Below, one piece after another: positions 52,048 through 60,983 of a DNA stretch of 64,000 nt. A program made the position numbers and the translations under genes. The DNA is taken from the NCBI GenBank assembly GCA_003248805.1, contig QFQY01000015.1:1-64000 (forward strand), in the 5' to 3' direction. Numbering within the stretch: the first letter of the stretch is position 1; the number at the start of each line of letters is the position of its first letter. The DNA is from Chelatococcus sp. (lineage in GTDB: Bacteria > Pseudomonadota > Alphaproteobacteria > Rhizobiales > Beijerinckiaceae). The notes under the pieces were generated by a model. The model ran no database searches. It was not told the origin of the DNA and was given only the letters and a program-made list of their open reading frames with translations.

Positions 52048-54372
52048 CTATGGCGAGACCGCGTGCCGGCTGGGCTTGGCCTTGAGCTTGAGCTCCTGGA
52101 GCTCGGACCGCTCGCGCGGCGTGTTGCGCATGAGCTGGTCCTTGCCGGGCGCGTATTGCGGCGGCTGGGCGACGTCCACCCCGTACCAGGCCGCGCCGCG
52201 CAGCACGAAGGACGGATCGGCCAGATGCGGACGGCCCAGCGCCACGAGGTCCGCGCGACCGGATGCGACGATGGTGTGGGCCTGGTCGACCGAGGTGATG
52301 TTGCCGACGCACATGGTCGCGACATTCGCCTCGTTGCGGATGCGGTCGGAGAACGGCGTCTGGAACATGCGCCCGTAGACGGGCCGGCTCTGGCGCGTGG
52401 TCTGGCCGGTCGAGACGTCGACGAGATCGCAACCGGCTTCCGCGAAGGCCTCGGCAATAGCGACCGAATCCTCGTCCGACAGGCCGCCCTCGGCCCAGTC
52501 TGTCGCGGAGATGCGGACCGACATCGGCTTCTCGCGCGGCCAGGCGTCGCGCAGCGCCCGGAAAACCTCCAGCGGGTAGCGCAGCCGGTTCTCGAGGCTG
52601 CCGCCATAGGCGTCCGTACGCTGGTTCGTCAGCGGCGAGAGGAAGCTCGCCAGCAGGTAGCCATGGGCGCAGTGGAGTTCCAGCATGTCGAAGCCGGCGC
52701 GCTCGCCGCGGGCGGCCGCCGCGACGAACTCGGCCTTTACCCGGTCCATGTCGGCGCGGCTCATCTCGCGCGGCACCTGGCTTTCCGGATAATACGGCAG
52801 CGGCGAGGCCGAGACGATCGGCCAGGCGCCTTGCGCGAGAGGCCGGTCCATGCCCTCCCACATCAGCTTCGTCGCGCCCTTGCGGCCGGCATGGCCGAGC
52901 TGGAGGCAGAACTTCGCGGCCGAGTGGCCATGGACGAAGTCGACGATGCGCTTCCAGGCGGCTTCCTGCTCGTCGGTGTAGAGGCCGGCGCAGCCGGGCG
53001 TGATGCGGGCATCGGCCGAGACGCAGGTCATCTCGGTGAAGATCAGCCCCGGCCCGCCGATGGCGCGCGAGCCGTAATGCATCAGGTGCCAGTCGTTCGG
53101 CAGGCCATCATGGGCCGAGTACTGGCACATCGGCGCCAGCACCATGCGGTTCTCGATGCGCATCTCGCGCAGGGTGAGCGGCTGGAAGGCCGGCGGCAGC
53201 GGCGTGCCGTCCTTGTGGAACTTCGCCTCGCCGTTCAGCCCGTCGGCGACCATGCGGTCGACGGCCGCGACGAATTCCGGCGCCCGCAGAGCGAGATTGT
53301 CGTAGGTGATCGCCTTGGAGCGGGTCATCAGGCCGAAGGCGAAGCGCAGCGGCTCGAAATCCCAGAAGCGCCTGAGCTGCTCGAACCAGACCAGCGAGAC
53401 ATCGGCCGCGTGCTGGGTCTTCTCGACCTCCTCGCGGCGCTGCTTCTCGAACAGCGCGAGTCCCTTGGCGACGTCCAGCCCGGCCTCGCCCATGGCCCGG
53501 TGCAGCGCGATCGAATCCTCCATGGCGAGCTTGGTGCCGGAGCCGATGGAGAAATGCGCGGTCGCCTTCGCGTCGCCGATCAGCACGACATTGTCCGCGA
53601 CCCAGCTGGCGCATTTGATCGCCGGGAAGTTTCGCCACATCGAGCGGTTGATCAGCAGGCGGTGGCCGTCGAGTTCCTCGGCGAAGACGCCCTCCAGGAA
53701 AGCGGCCGACTGCGCCTCGTCCATGCTGCCGAGCCCCGCCTTCTCGAAGGTCTCGGGATCCGTCTCCAGCACCCAGGTCGAATGGCCCGCCTCATACTGG
53801 TAGCAATGGGCGATGAAGAGCCCCTGCTCCGTCTCCTTGAAGAAGAAGGTGAAGGCGTCGAAGGGCCGGGTCGAGCCCATCCAGGCGAATTTGTTGGGAC
53901 GGAAATCCGTCTGCGGCTTGAACCGGTCGGCCCAGCGCTGCCGGATGCCGCTGTTGACGCCGTCCGCCGCGACGACGAGGTCGTAGTCGCGCGAGAGCGC
54001 CTCGACATCGGGCGATTCCTCGGAGAAATGCAGGTCGACGCCGAGCGCCCGCGCGCGCTCCTGGATCAGCAGCAGCAGCGAGCGGCGCGAGCAGCCGCAG
54101 AAGCCGTTGCCCGGCACGCGGAAGTTCTCGCCCTTGAACCGGATCGCGATGTCGTCCCAGTAGGCGAAGTTGTCGCGGATGGCGGCGTAGCTCGGCAGGT
54201 CCGCGGCCTTGAAGATGTCGAGCGTCTGGTCGGAGAAGACGACGCCGAAGCCGAAGGTGTCGTCCGGCCTGTTGCGCTCGAAGACGGTGATGGCCAGATC
54301 GGGCCAGTCGCGCTTCATCAGCACCGCGAAATAGAGCCCGGCCGGGCCGCCTCCCACCACAGCGATTTTCAT
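52048..54372 (-). CDS. Fused flavin monooxygenase/old-yellow-enzyme protein (2-aminobenzoyl-CoA monooxygenase/reductase or salicylyl-CoA 5-hydroxylase type)
   Basis: 774 aa with two domains. Residues 1-380 are a salicylate-hydroxylase-like FAD monooxygenase: VVGGGPAGLYFAVLMKR, DLVVAADGVNSGIR (DG motif near 137) and VVLIGDAKATAHFSIGSGTKL (GD motif near 266). Residues 397-774 are an old yellow enzyme-type FMN reductase: NRMVLAPMCQYSAHDG, QLGHAGRKG and HGYLLASFLSPLTNQRTD. In Azoarcus evansii the same fusion oxygenates and reduces 2-aminobenzoyl-CoA, giving a non-aromatic product. Here the neighbours are an aryl-CoA ligase and beta-oxidation genes with no gentisate dioxygenase, which favours that role over plain salicylyl-CoA hydroxylation. 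It is divergent from the SDR gene. Confidence 0.9.
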   Translation of the reverse strand: MKIAVVGGGPAGLYFAVLMKRDWPDLAITVFERNRPDDTFGFGVVFSDQTLDIFKAADLPSYAAIRDNFAYWDDIAIRFKGENFRVPGNGFCGCSRRSLLLLIQERARALGVDLHFSEESPDVEALSRDYDLVVAADGVNSGIRQRWADRFKPQTDFRPNKFAWMGSTRPFDAFTFFFKETEQGLFIAHCYQYEAGHSTWVLETDPETFEKAGLGSMDEAQSAAFLEGVFAEELDGHRLLINRSMWRNFPAIKCASWVADNVVLIGDAKATAHFSIGSGTKLAMEDSIALHRAMGEAGLDVAKGLALFEKQRREEVEKTQHAADVSLVWFEQLRRFWDFEPLRFAFGLMTRSKAITYDNLALRAPEFVAAVDRMVADGLNGEAKFHKDGTPLPPAFQPLTLREMRIENRMVLAPMCQYSAHDGLPNDWHLMHYGSRAIGGPGLIFTEMTCVSADARITPGCAGLYTDEQEAAWKRIVDFVHGHSAAKFCLQLGHAGRKGATKLMWEGMDRPLAQGAWPIVSASPLPYYPESQVPREMSRADMDRVKAEFVAAAARGERAGFDMLELHCAHGYLLASFLSPLTNQRTDAYGGSLENRLRYPLEVFRALRDAWPREKPMSVRISATDWAEGGLSDEDSVAIAEAFAEAGCDLVDVSTGQTTRQSRPVYGRMFQTPFSDRIRNEANVATMCVGNITSVDQAHTIVASGRADLVALGRPHLADPSFVLRGAAWYGVDVAQPPQYAPGKDQLMRNTPRERSELQELKLKAKPSRHAVSP

Positions 54373-54399
54373 GACATCTCTCCCCGGCTGACGGAAAAC

Positions 54400-54420
54400 A
54401 TTTTAAGCCTGAAATAATTT
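54400..54420 (-). promoter_or_regulatory. Putative MarR operator, copy 1
   Basis: A 21-bp site beginning ATTTTAAGCCTGAAATAA, 28 bases ahead of the monooxygenase/reductase start codon. An almost identical site (19 of 21 bases) lies in opposite orientation at 54537-54557, next to the divergent promoter. Such a pair in an otherwise GC-rich region is best explained as an operator for the MarR protein encoded at 55326. Confidence 0.6.
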
Positions 54421-54536
54421 CTGGCAAGGCCCGCATCGTGCCGCGGATGGCGGCGGGCAGCCGATTTGATCTCGCTCAAAGAGCTGGACTGCGCGCGCGA
54501 AAAGCCGCGTGCGGCAACCCGTGACTGCCGCCTTGC

Positions 54537-54557
54537 AAATTACTTCAGACTTAAAAT
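54537..54557 (+). promoter_or_regulatory. Putative MarR operator, copy 2, overlapping the SDR operon promoter
   Basis: The reverse complement begins ATTTTAAGTCTGAAGTAA and differs from copy 1 at two of 21 positions. It overlaps a possible promoter (TTGCAA at 54533-54538, 18 bases, TATGCT at 54557-54562), so binding here would block transcription of the rightward operon. Confidence 0.6.
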
Positions 54558-54580
54558 ATGCTGCCCCCATGGAGGCAAGA

Positions 54581-55324
54581 ATGCGGCTTGCGGGACAACG
54601 GGCTCTGGTCACGGGTGGCGGGCGTGGCATCGGCCGGGCCATCGCGGCGAGGCTGACGCAGGCCGGCGCAGACGTCACGATCATGGGACGCGACGCGGAC
54701 CGCCTGCAAGCGGCGGCTTCCGCCGGCGCGGCCAATGCCTGGCTCGCCGCCGACGTGGCCGATCCGGACGCGATGGGCGAGGCGCTGTCCGGTCGCTCCT
54801 TCGAGATCGTGGTCGCCAATGCCGGCGCGGCCGAGAGCGGCCCTTTCCTCAAGAGCGACGCGGCCCGCTTCCGGCGGATGATGGACGTCAACCTGATCGG
54901 AACCGTCAACGCCTTCCGCGCCGCGTTGCCGGCCATGCTGGAGGCTCGCGCGGGCAGGCTCGTCGCCGTCGCCTCGACGGCGGGGCTGCGCGGCTACCCT
55001 TATGTCTCGGCCTATGTCGCCGCGAAGCACGCGGTCGTCGGGCTCGTGCGCGGACTGGCGCTGGAGACCGCCCGCACGGGCGTGACCGTCAACGCGATCT
55101 GCCCCGGCTACACCGATACCGACCTCGTCTCCGGCAGCATCGCCGCGATCAGCGCCAAGACCGGCCGCAGCACCGACGAGGCGCTGGCCGAACTGGTGAA
55201 GGGCAATCCGCAGGGTCGTCTGGTCCATCCCGACGAGGTGGCCTCTGCCGTGCTCTGGCTCTGCGGTCCCGGCAGCGACGCCGTCACCGGCCAGGCGATC
55301 GCCATCAATGGCGGGGAGTTCTGA
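54581..55324 (+). CDS. SDR family dehydrogenase (3-hydroxyacyl-CoA dehydrogenase-like)
   Basis: 247 aa from the ATG at 54581, with GGAGG five bases upstream; frames starting earlier lack a site. Classical SDR: ALVTGGGRGIGRAIAARL cofactor loop, VVANAGAAESGPF (NAG), catalytic Ser in VASTAGLRGYPYVSAYVAAKHAV with the YxxxK Tyr and Lys, and C-terminal TGQAIAINGGEF. The context points to oxidation of a hydroxyacyl-CoA in the ring-derived chain. First gene of the rightward aromatic operon; one base separates it from marR. Confidence 0.9.
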   Translation: MRLAGQRALVTGGGRGIGRAIAARLTQAGADVTIMGRDADRLQAAASAGAANAWLAADVADPDAMGEALSGRSFEIVVANAGAAESGPFLKSDAARFRRMMDVNLIGTVNAFRAALPAMLEARAGRLVAVASTAGLRGYPYVSAYVAAKHAVVGLVRGLALETARTGVTVNAICPGYTDTDLVSGSIAAISAKTGRSTDEALAELVKGNPQGRLVHPDEVASAVLWLCGPGSDAVTGQAIAINGGEF

Positions 55325-55325
55325 G

Positions 55326-55862
55326 ATGGACCTGCCTCCCTCCGGCTTCGTGCTCGACCGCGAGACCAAGGCGAGCGAGCGTCCCGGCGACCACAAGGAC
55401 GAATTGCGCCTGTGGCTGCGGATGCTGACCTGCTCGACCCTGATCGAGACCGAGATCCGCAACCGGCTGCGCGAGGAATTCAAGACCACCCTGCCCCGCT
55501 TCGACCTGATGGCCCAGCTCGACAAGTCGACGACGGGCATGACGGTCGGCGAGGTCTCGCAGCGGCTAATGGTATCGAACGGCAACGTGACCGCCGTGGT
55601 GGCCGGGCTGCTGGCGGACGGGCTCGTCGACAAGCGGCCGGCGGCCCAGGACCGCCGCGTGCAGGTGCTGACGCTGACCGCACCGGGCCGCAAGGCCTTC
55701 CGCGCCATGGCGGAGCGGCACGAAGGCTGGGTGGCCGAACTCTTCGCAGGGCTCGAGCCGGCCGATATCGGCCAGCTCTTTCGCCTGCTCGGAGAAACCA
55801 AGACCTCGCTGCACCGCGCCATCGCGCAGCGGGCGAGCGGGGCGGACAAGGGAGACGCCTGA
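55326..55862 (+). CDS. MarR family transcriptional regulator
   Basis: 178 aa from the ATG at 55326 with GGGGAG seven bases upstream. The winged helix is complete: MTVGEVSQRLMVSNGNVTAV for the recognition helix, LADGLVDKRPAAQDRRVQVLTLT for the wing, with flanking dimerisation helices (LRMLTCSTLIETEIRNRLRE and the C-terminal LGETKTSLHRAIAQ). MarR proteins of aromatic pathways are commonly released by an aryl-CoA intermediate. The likely targets are the two matching sites at 54400 and 54537. It is embedded in the operon; its stop overlaps the next start as TGATG. Confidence 0.92.
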   Translation: MDLPPSGFVLDRETKASERPGDHKDELRLWLRMLTCSTLIETEIRNRLREEFKTTLPRFDLMAQLDKSTTGMTVGEVSQRLMVSNGNVTAVVAGLLADGLVDKRPAAQDRRVQVLTLTAPGRKAFRAMAERHEGWVAELFAGLEPADIGQLFRLLGETKTSLHRAIAQRASGADKGDA

Positions 55863-56695
55863 TGACGGTCGCCAATTCCACCGTGCTGCCGCTCGCCGGT
55901 TTCGCTCCGGCGCATTTCACGCTCTCGGTCGCGGGCAAGGTCGCCACGGTGACGCTGAACCGGCCTGAGAAAAAGAATCCGCTGACCTTCGAAAGCTACC
56001 GGGAACTCACGGATTTCTTCCTGGCGGCGCAGAAGGAGGAAGCGGTCAAGGCGATCGTCGTGACGGGCGCCGGCGGCAACTTCTCCTCCGGCGGCGACGT
56101 CTTCGAGATCATCGGGCCGCTGGTCGCGATGGAGACGAAGGATCTGCTCAGGTTCACCCGGATGACGGGCGAGCTGGTCAAGGCGATGCGCGCCTGCCCG
56201 CAGCCGATCGTCGCCGCCATCGACGGCGTCTGCGCCGGTGCCGGCGCCATCGTCGCGATGGCGTCGGACCTGCGGCTGGGAACGGCCGGCGCGAAGATCG
56301 CCTTCCTGTTCAACCGCGTCGGGCTCGCCGGCTGCGACATGGGCGCCTGCGCGATGCTGCCGCGCATCGTCGGCCAGGGACGGGCGGCTGAGCTGCTCTA
56401 TACCGGCCGCGTGCTGCGCGGCGAGGAGGCTGAGCGCTGGGGTTTCCTCAACCGCCTCTGCGCTCCCGAGGCCGTTCTCGGCGAAGCGCAGACGCTCGCG
56501 GCGGAGCTCGCCGACGGGCCGACCTTCGCCAACGCCATGACCAAGCGCATGCTCGAAATGGAATGGGCGATGTCGGTGGAGAGCGCCATCGAGGCGGAGG
56601 CGGTCGCGCAGGCCCTTTGCATGCAGACCGAGGATTTCGCCCGCGCCTATCACGCCTTCGCCGAAAAGCGGAAGCCGGTCTTCGAGGGCAACTGA
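55862..56695 (+). CDS. Enoyl-CoA hydratase/isomerase family protein
   Basis: 277 aa. Crotonase fold: VATVTLNRPEKKNPLTFESY, oxyanion-hole segment GAGGNFSSGGDVFEII, then CPQPIVAAIDGVCAGAGAIVAMASDLRLG, and IAFLFNRVGLAGCDMGACAML where crotonases carry their catalytic Glu; here the position is occupied by Asp/Gly-type residues, so the reaction may differ from simple hydration (hydrolytic ring opening is one possibility). Translationally coupled to marR (1-base overlap). The operon continues after a 156-bp gap containing a palindromic element. Confidence 0.92.
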   Translation: MTVANSTVLPLAGFAPAHFTLSVAGKVATVTLNRPEKKNPLTFESYRELTDFFLAAQKEEAVKAIVVTGAGGNFSSGGDVFEIIGPLVAMETKDLLRFTRMTGELVKAMRACPQPIVAAIDGVCAGAGAIVAMASDLRLGTAGAKIAFLFNRVGLAGCDMGACAMLPRIVGQGRAAELLYTGRVLRGEEAERWGFLNRLCAPEAVLGEAQTLAAELADGPTFANAMTKRMLEMEWAMSVESAIEAEAVAQALCMQTEDFARAYHAFAEKRKPVFEGN

Positions 56696-56719
56696 GATGG
56701 TGTTCCGGACCGCCCACGC

Positions 56720-56826
56720 CGTCATTCCGGACAAGCTGCGCAGCAGCGCCGCTCCGGAATCCATCGCAGGGCGGCAGCGCTCTTCGATGGATTCCGGCGC
56801 TCCGCTTCGCTGCGGCCGGAATGACG
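56720..56826. repeat. Palindromic repeat element inside the aromatic operon
   Basis: A 107-bp element with outer arms CGTCATTCCGG (56720-56730) and CCGGAATGACG (56816-56826) and perfect 13-bp inner arms CCGGAATCCATCG (56754-56766) and CGATGGATTCCGG (56785-56797). It fills the gap between the enoyl-CoA hydratase and acyl-CoA dehydrogenase genes and ends just before the latter's ribosome-binding site. Confidence 0.87.
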
Positions 56827-56851
56827 ACCGGTGGTGAGGGAGACCGCACAC

Positions 56852-58015
<1,164 letters not shown>

Positions 58016-58034
58016 ACTACGAGGGGTAACGGCA

Positions 58035-59666
58035 ATGGAATTCCTGCGCTCGGGTCATGTCGACAGTTTCGCGCGCGACAACCTGCCGCCGCCGGAGCAA
58101 TGGCCCGTCATCGACCTGGCCAAGGCGGGGCTGTCCTATCCGGAACGGCTGAACGCCGTGACCGAGCTGGTCGACAGGCATGTCGCCTCCGGGCTCGGGG
58201 ACAAGGCGGCGATCATCGGCGACCATCTGACCTGGAGCTATGCGGAGCTCGCCACCACCATCAACCGCGTCGCCAATGTGCTGACGCGTGATCTCGGCAT
58301 GGTGCCGGGCCATCGCGTGCTGCTGCGCGCCGCCAACACGCCGATGATGGTCGCCGCCTATCTCGCGGTCATCAAGGCGGGCGGCGTCGTCGTCGCCACC
58401 ATGCCGATGCTGCGGGCGGTCGAGCTCGTCTATCCGGTCCGCAAGGCCAGGATCGCGCTCGCGCTCGCGGACTACCGGCTGCTCGGCGAACTCGAGGCTG
58501 CGAAGGCGCAGGCGCCGGAGCTCGAGCGCATCGTCGCCTTCGGCTCCGCCGACAGCGAGCTCGAGGAGCTGATGGCCCAGCCGGGCTATGAGAACTTCGA
58601 GCCCGTCGACACGGCGAGCGACGATGTCTGCCTGATCGGCTTCACCTCCGGCACGACCGGCGAGCCGAAGGGCACGATGCATTTCCAGCGCGACCTGCTG
58701 GTGATCTGCGACGCCTATGCCGCGCAGGTGCTGCGGGCCGATCCGGACGACCGTTTCGTCGGCTCGGCGCCGCTCGCCTTCACCTTCGGCCTGGGCGGCA
58801 TGGTGCTCTTCCCCTTCCGCATCGGCGCGACCTCCGTGCTGCCCGACAAGACCGGCCCCTTCGAGCTGATCGACGCCATCGAGCGCCACAAGGCCTCGGT
58901 GATCTTCACCGCGCCCACGGCCTATCGCGCGATCCTCGGCAAGCTCGACGGGCGCGACATCTCCTCGCTGCGCATCTGCGTCTCGGCCGGCGAGACGCTG
59001 CCGAAGACGGTCTTCGAGGCCTGGAAGGAGCGCACGGGCATGGAGCTGATGGACGGCATCGGCGCCACCGAGATGCTGCACATCTTCCTCGCCGCGCCGC
59101 GCGGCAAGCTCAAGGCCGGTTCCACGGGCTTTCCCGTGCCGGGCTACGAGGCCGTCATCCTCGACGAGAACGGAGAGATCGCGCCGGACGGAACGCCGGG
59201 GCGCCTCGCCGTGCGCGGCCCCATCGGCTGCCGCTATCTCGCCGACGAGCGCCAGTTCAAATACGTGGTCAATGGCTGGAACGTTACCGGCGACACCTAT
59301 ATCCGCGATGGAGAGGGCTATTTCTGGTATCAGGCGCGCTCGGACGACATGATCGTCTCCTCCGGCTACAACATCGCCGGCCCCGAGGTCGAAGCCTGCC
59401 TGCTCGGTCATCCCGACGTCGTCGAGTGCGGCGTCGTCGGCGCGCCCTGCCCCGAGCGCGGCAATATCGTGAAGGCCTATGTCGTGCTGCGCGAGGGGCT
59501 TTCCGGCGACGAGGCGCTGGTCAAGACCTTGCAGGACCACGTCAAGGCGGGTATCGCGCCCTACAAATACCCGAGAGCGATCGAGTTCGTCGCGGCGCTG
59601 CCCAAGACCGCCAGCGGCAAGCTGCAACGCTTCACCCTGCGCGAGATCGCGCGCGCCCAGGGCTGA
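58035..59666 (+). CDS. Aryl-CoA ligase (benzoate/2-aminobenzoate-CoA ligase family)
   Basis: 543 aa, AMP-forming. The nucleotide loop is LIGFTSGTTGEPKGTMHF; further ANL motifs are GIGATEMLHIFLAAP, GWNVTGDTYIRDGEGYFWY with the ribose-binding Asp, RSDDMIVSSGYNIAGPEVE (hinge) and the C-terminal catalytic Lys in PKTASGKLQRF. The benzoate-CoA ligase type N-terminus (LPPPEQWPVIDL) and the cluster suggest 2-aminobenzoate or another ortho-substituted benzoate. It would provide the substrate of the divergent monooxygenase/reductase. It starts 19 bp after the dehydrogenase gene. Confidence 0.93.
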   Translation: MEFLRSGHVDSFARDNLPPPEQWPVIDLAKAGLSYPERLNAVTELVDRHVASGLGDKAAIIGDHLTWSYAELATTINRVANVLTRDLGMVPGHRVLLRAANTPMMVAAYLAVIKAGGVVVATMPMLRAVELVYPVRKARIALALADYRLLGELEAAKAQAPELERIVAFGSADSELEELMAQPGYENFEPVDTASDDVCLIGFTSGTTGEPKGTMHFQRDLLVICDAYAAQVLRADPDDRFVGSAPLAFTFGLGGMVLFPFRIGATSVLPDKTGPFELIDAIERHKASVIFTAPTAYRAILGKLDGRDISSLRICVSAGETLPKTVFEAWKERTGMELMDGIGATEMLHIFLAAPRGKLKAGSTGFPVPGYEAVILDENGEIAPDGTPGRLAVRGPIGCRYLADERQFKYVVNGWNVTGDTYIRDGEGYFWYQARSDDMIVSSGYNIAGPEVEACLLGHPDVVECGVVGAPCPERGNIVKAYVVLREGLSGDEALVKTLQDHVKAGIAPYKYPRAIEFVAALPKTASGKLQRFTLREIARAQG

Positions 59667-59726
59667 ACGGCCTTGGAACGCGGATCTTTTCCCAGACGAG
59701 CCGGAACGGCCGAACGAGGCGACGCC

Positions 59727-60134
59727 ATGTCCAACACCACCCCGACGCGCGCGATCCTTCCCGAGGGCTGGCCCGTGCCGCGCGGCTACGCCAACGGCAT
59801 GGTCGCGGAGGGCCGGGTGCTCGTCACCGGCGGGCTCGTCGGCTGGGATGCCGAGGGCGTCTTCGCCAAGGGCTTCCTGCCGCAGCTCCGGCAGACCTTC
59901 CTCAACATCAAGGCCGTCGTCGAGGCCGGGGGCGGGCGGATCGAGGACATCGTGCGGCTGACATGGTACGTCACCGACATCGAGGCCTATCGCGGCTGTC
60001 TCAAGGAGCTCGGGCCGGTCTATCGCGAGGTGCTGGGCCGGCATTTCCCGGCGATGGCGGTGGTCGCTGTGACCGCGCTGGTCGAGCCCGAGGCGATGGT
60101 CGAGATCGAGGCGACGGCGGTGATCTCGGCCTGA
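59727..60134 (+). CDS. RidA family protein (enamine/imine deaminase-like)
   Basis: 135 aa from the ATG at 59727. YjgF/YER057c/UK114 fold: YANGMVAEGRVLVTGGLVGWD, LPQLRQTFLNIKAVVEAGGGRIEDIVRLTWYVTDIEAY, and the end PAMAVVAVTALVEPEAMVEIEATAVIS, where an RidA-subfamily Arg is expected but the sequence reads MAVVAVTALVEPEAMVE without it, so it belongs to an Rid2-7-like branch. Rid proteins hydrolyse enamines or imines. In this operon the likely substrate is a ring-derived enamine after dearomatisation. Last gene of the operon. Confidence 0.88.
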   Translation: MSNTTPTRAILPEGWPVPRGYANGMVAEGRVLVTGGLVGWDAEGVFAKGFLPQLRQTFLNIKAVVEAGGGRIEDIVRLTWYVTDIEAYRGCLKELGPVYREVLGRHFPAMAVVAVTALVEPEAMVEIEATAVISA

Positions 60135-60293
60135 GAAAACAATTTCGTTTCCGATTGTTTCCAGGATTACGGCCCGAAACGCGGGGTTACAAAATCCCCC
60201 GACGCGGCAGCGCCCGCTTAGCGTTTTGGCATGTTCGGTTGCCCAGGCTGTGCCGGCCGCCATCCGGCGGTTCAGCAGCGATGGAGACCGGAT

Positions 60294-60932
60294 ATGTCCA
60301 GTATCGGTAGCGTCGGCGGCGGCTTCCGCCCGCCTCCGCCCAAGCCCCCCAGCTTCAACAAGCTCGACGGCGACAGCAGTGGCGCGCTCAGCCTCGAGGA
60401 GTTCCAGGCGGGCGCGCCGAAAGGGGCCGACAGCGCCAAGACCGAGAAACTGTTCAAGACCATCGACGCCGACAGCGACGGCTCGGTCAGCAAGGAGGAG
60501 TCGGACGCCTTCCAGGCCAAGGCCGAGAAGGCCCGGGACGCGCTCCAGTCCTTCCTCTTCGGCCTGCAGGCCGGCGGCACCGAGCAGACGAGCGAGACGC
60601 AATCCTCCTCGGAGGACGACATCTTCGCGCAGCTCGATACGGATTCGAGCGGGGACATCGGCAAGAGCGAGTTCCTCGACGCCTTCTCGCAGGGCACGGA
60701 CACGTCGAGCGACATGCTGGGCAAGCTCTTCGACGCCATCGACAGCGATTCCGACGGCGCGATCAGCAAGGACGAGCAGAGCGCGTTCCAGCAGGCGATG
60801 AAGGATCGCGGCCCGCCGCCTCCGCCGCCGTCGTCCGGCGCGGCCTTCGGTGCGTCGCAGGCCTATGGCAGCACCTCCCAGCTCGGCAGCGCTTCCTGGA
60901 TGGATTCCAGCCGCTATTCGCAGGCGGCCTGA
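60294..60932 (+). CDS. Four-EF-hand calcium-binding protein
   Basis: 212 aa. Four canonical 12-residue EF-hand loops are visible: 25-36 (DGDSSGALSLEE), 58-69 (DADSDGSVSKEE), 115-126 (DTDSSGDIGKSE) and 150-161 (DSDSDGAISKDE), arranged as two pairs separated by a Ser/Thr-rich linker. A Pro-rich N-terminus (RPPPPKPPS) and a Pro/Ser/Ala-rich tail flank them; there is no signal peptide, so it is either cytoplasmic or exported by an unrecognised route. Bacterial relatives are largely uncharacterised. Convergent with dnaE2. Confidence 0.88.
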   Translation: MSSIGSVGGGFRPPPPKPPSFNKLDGDSSGALSLEEFQAGAPKGADSAKTEKLFKTIDADSDGSVSKEESDAFQAKAEKARDALQSFLFGLQAGGTEQTSETQSSSEDDIFAQLDTDSSGDIGKSEFLDAFSQGTDTSSDMLGKLFDAIDSDSDGAISKDEQSAFQQAMKDRGPPPPPPSSGAAFGASQAYGSTSQLGSASWMDSSRYSQAA

Positions 60933-60983
60933 GAGGGCCTGCAGATCGGGAGAGCCGGCGGACAGAAGGCGCCGCCGGCCTTT

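Noticed and set aside
58017..60602. An 861-codon open frame antisense to the ligase and RidA genes
   Set aside because: Low-complexity translation and complete overlap with genes carrying clear motifs.
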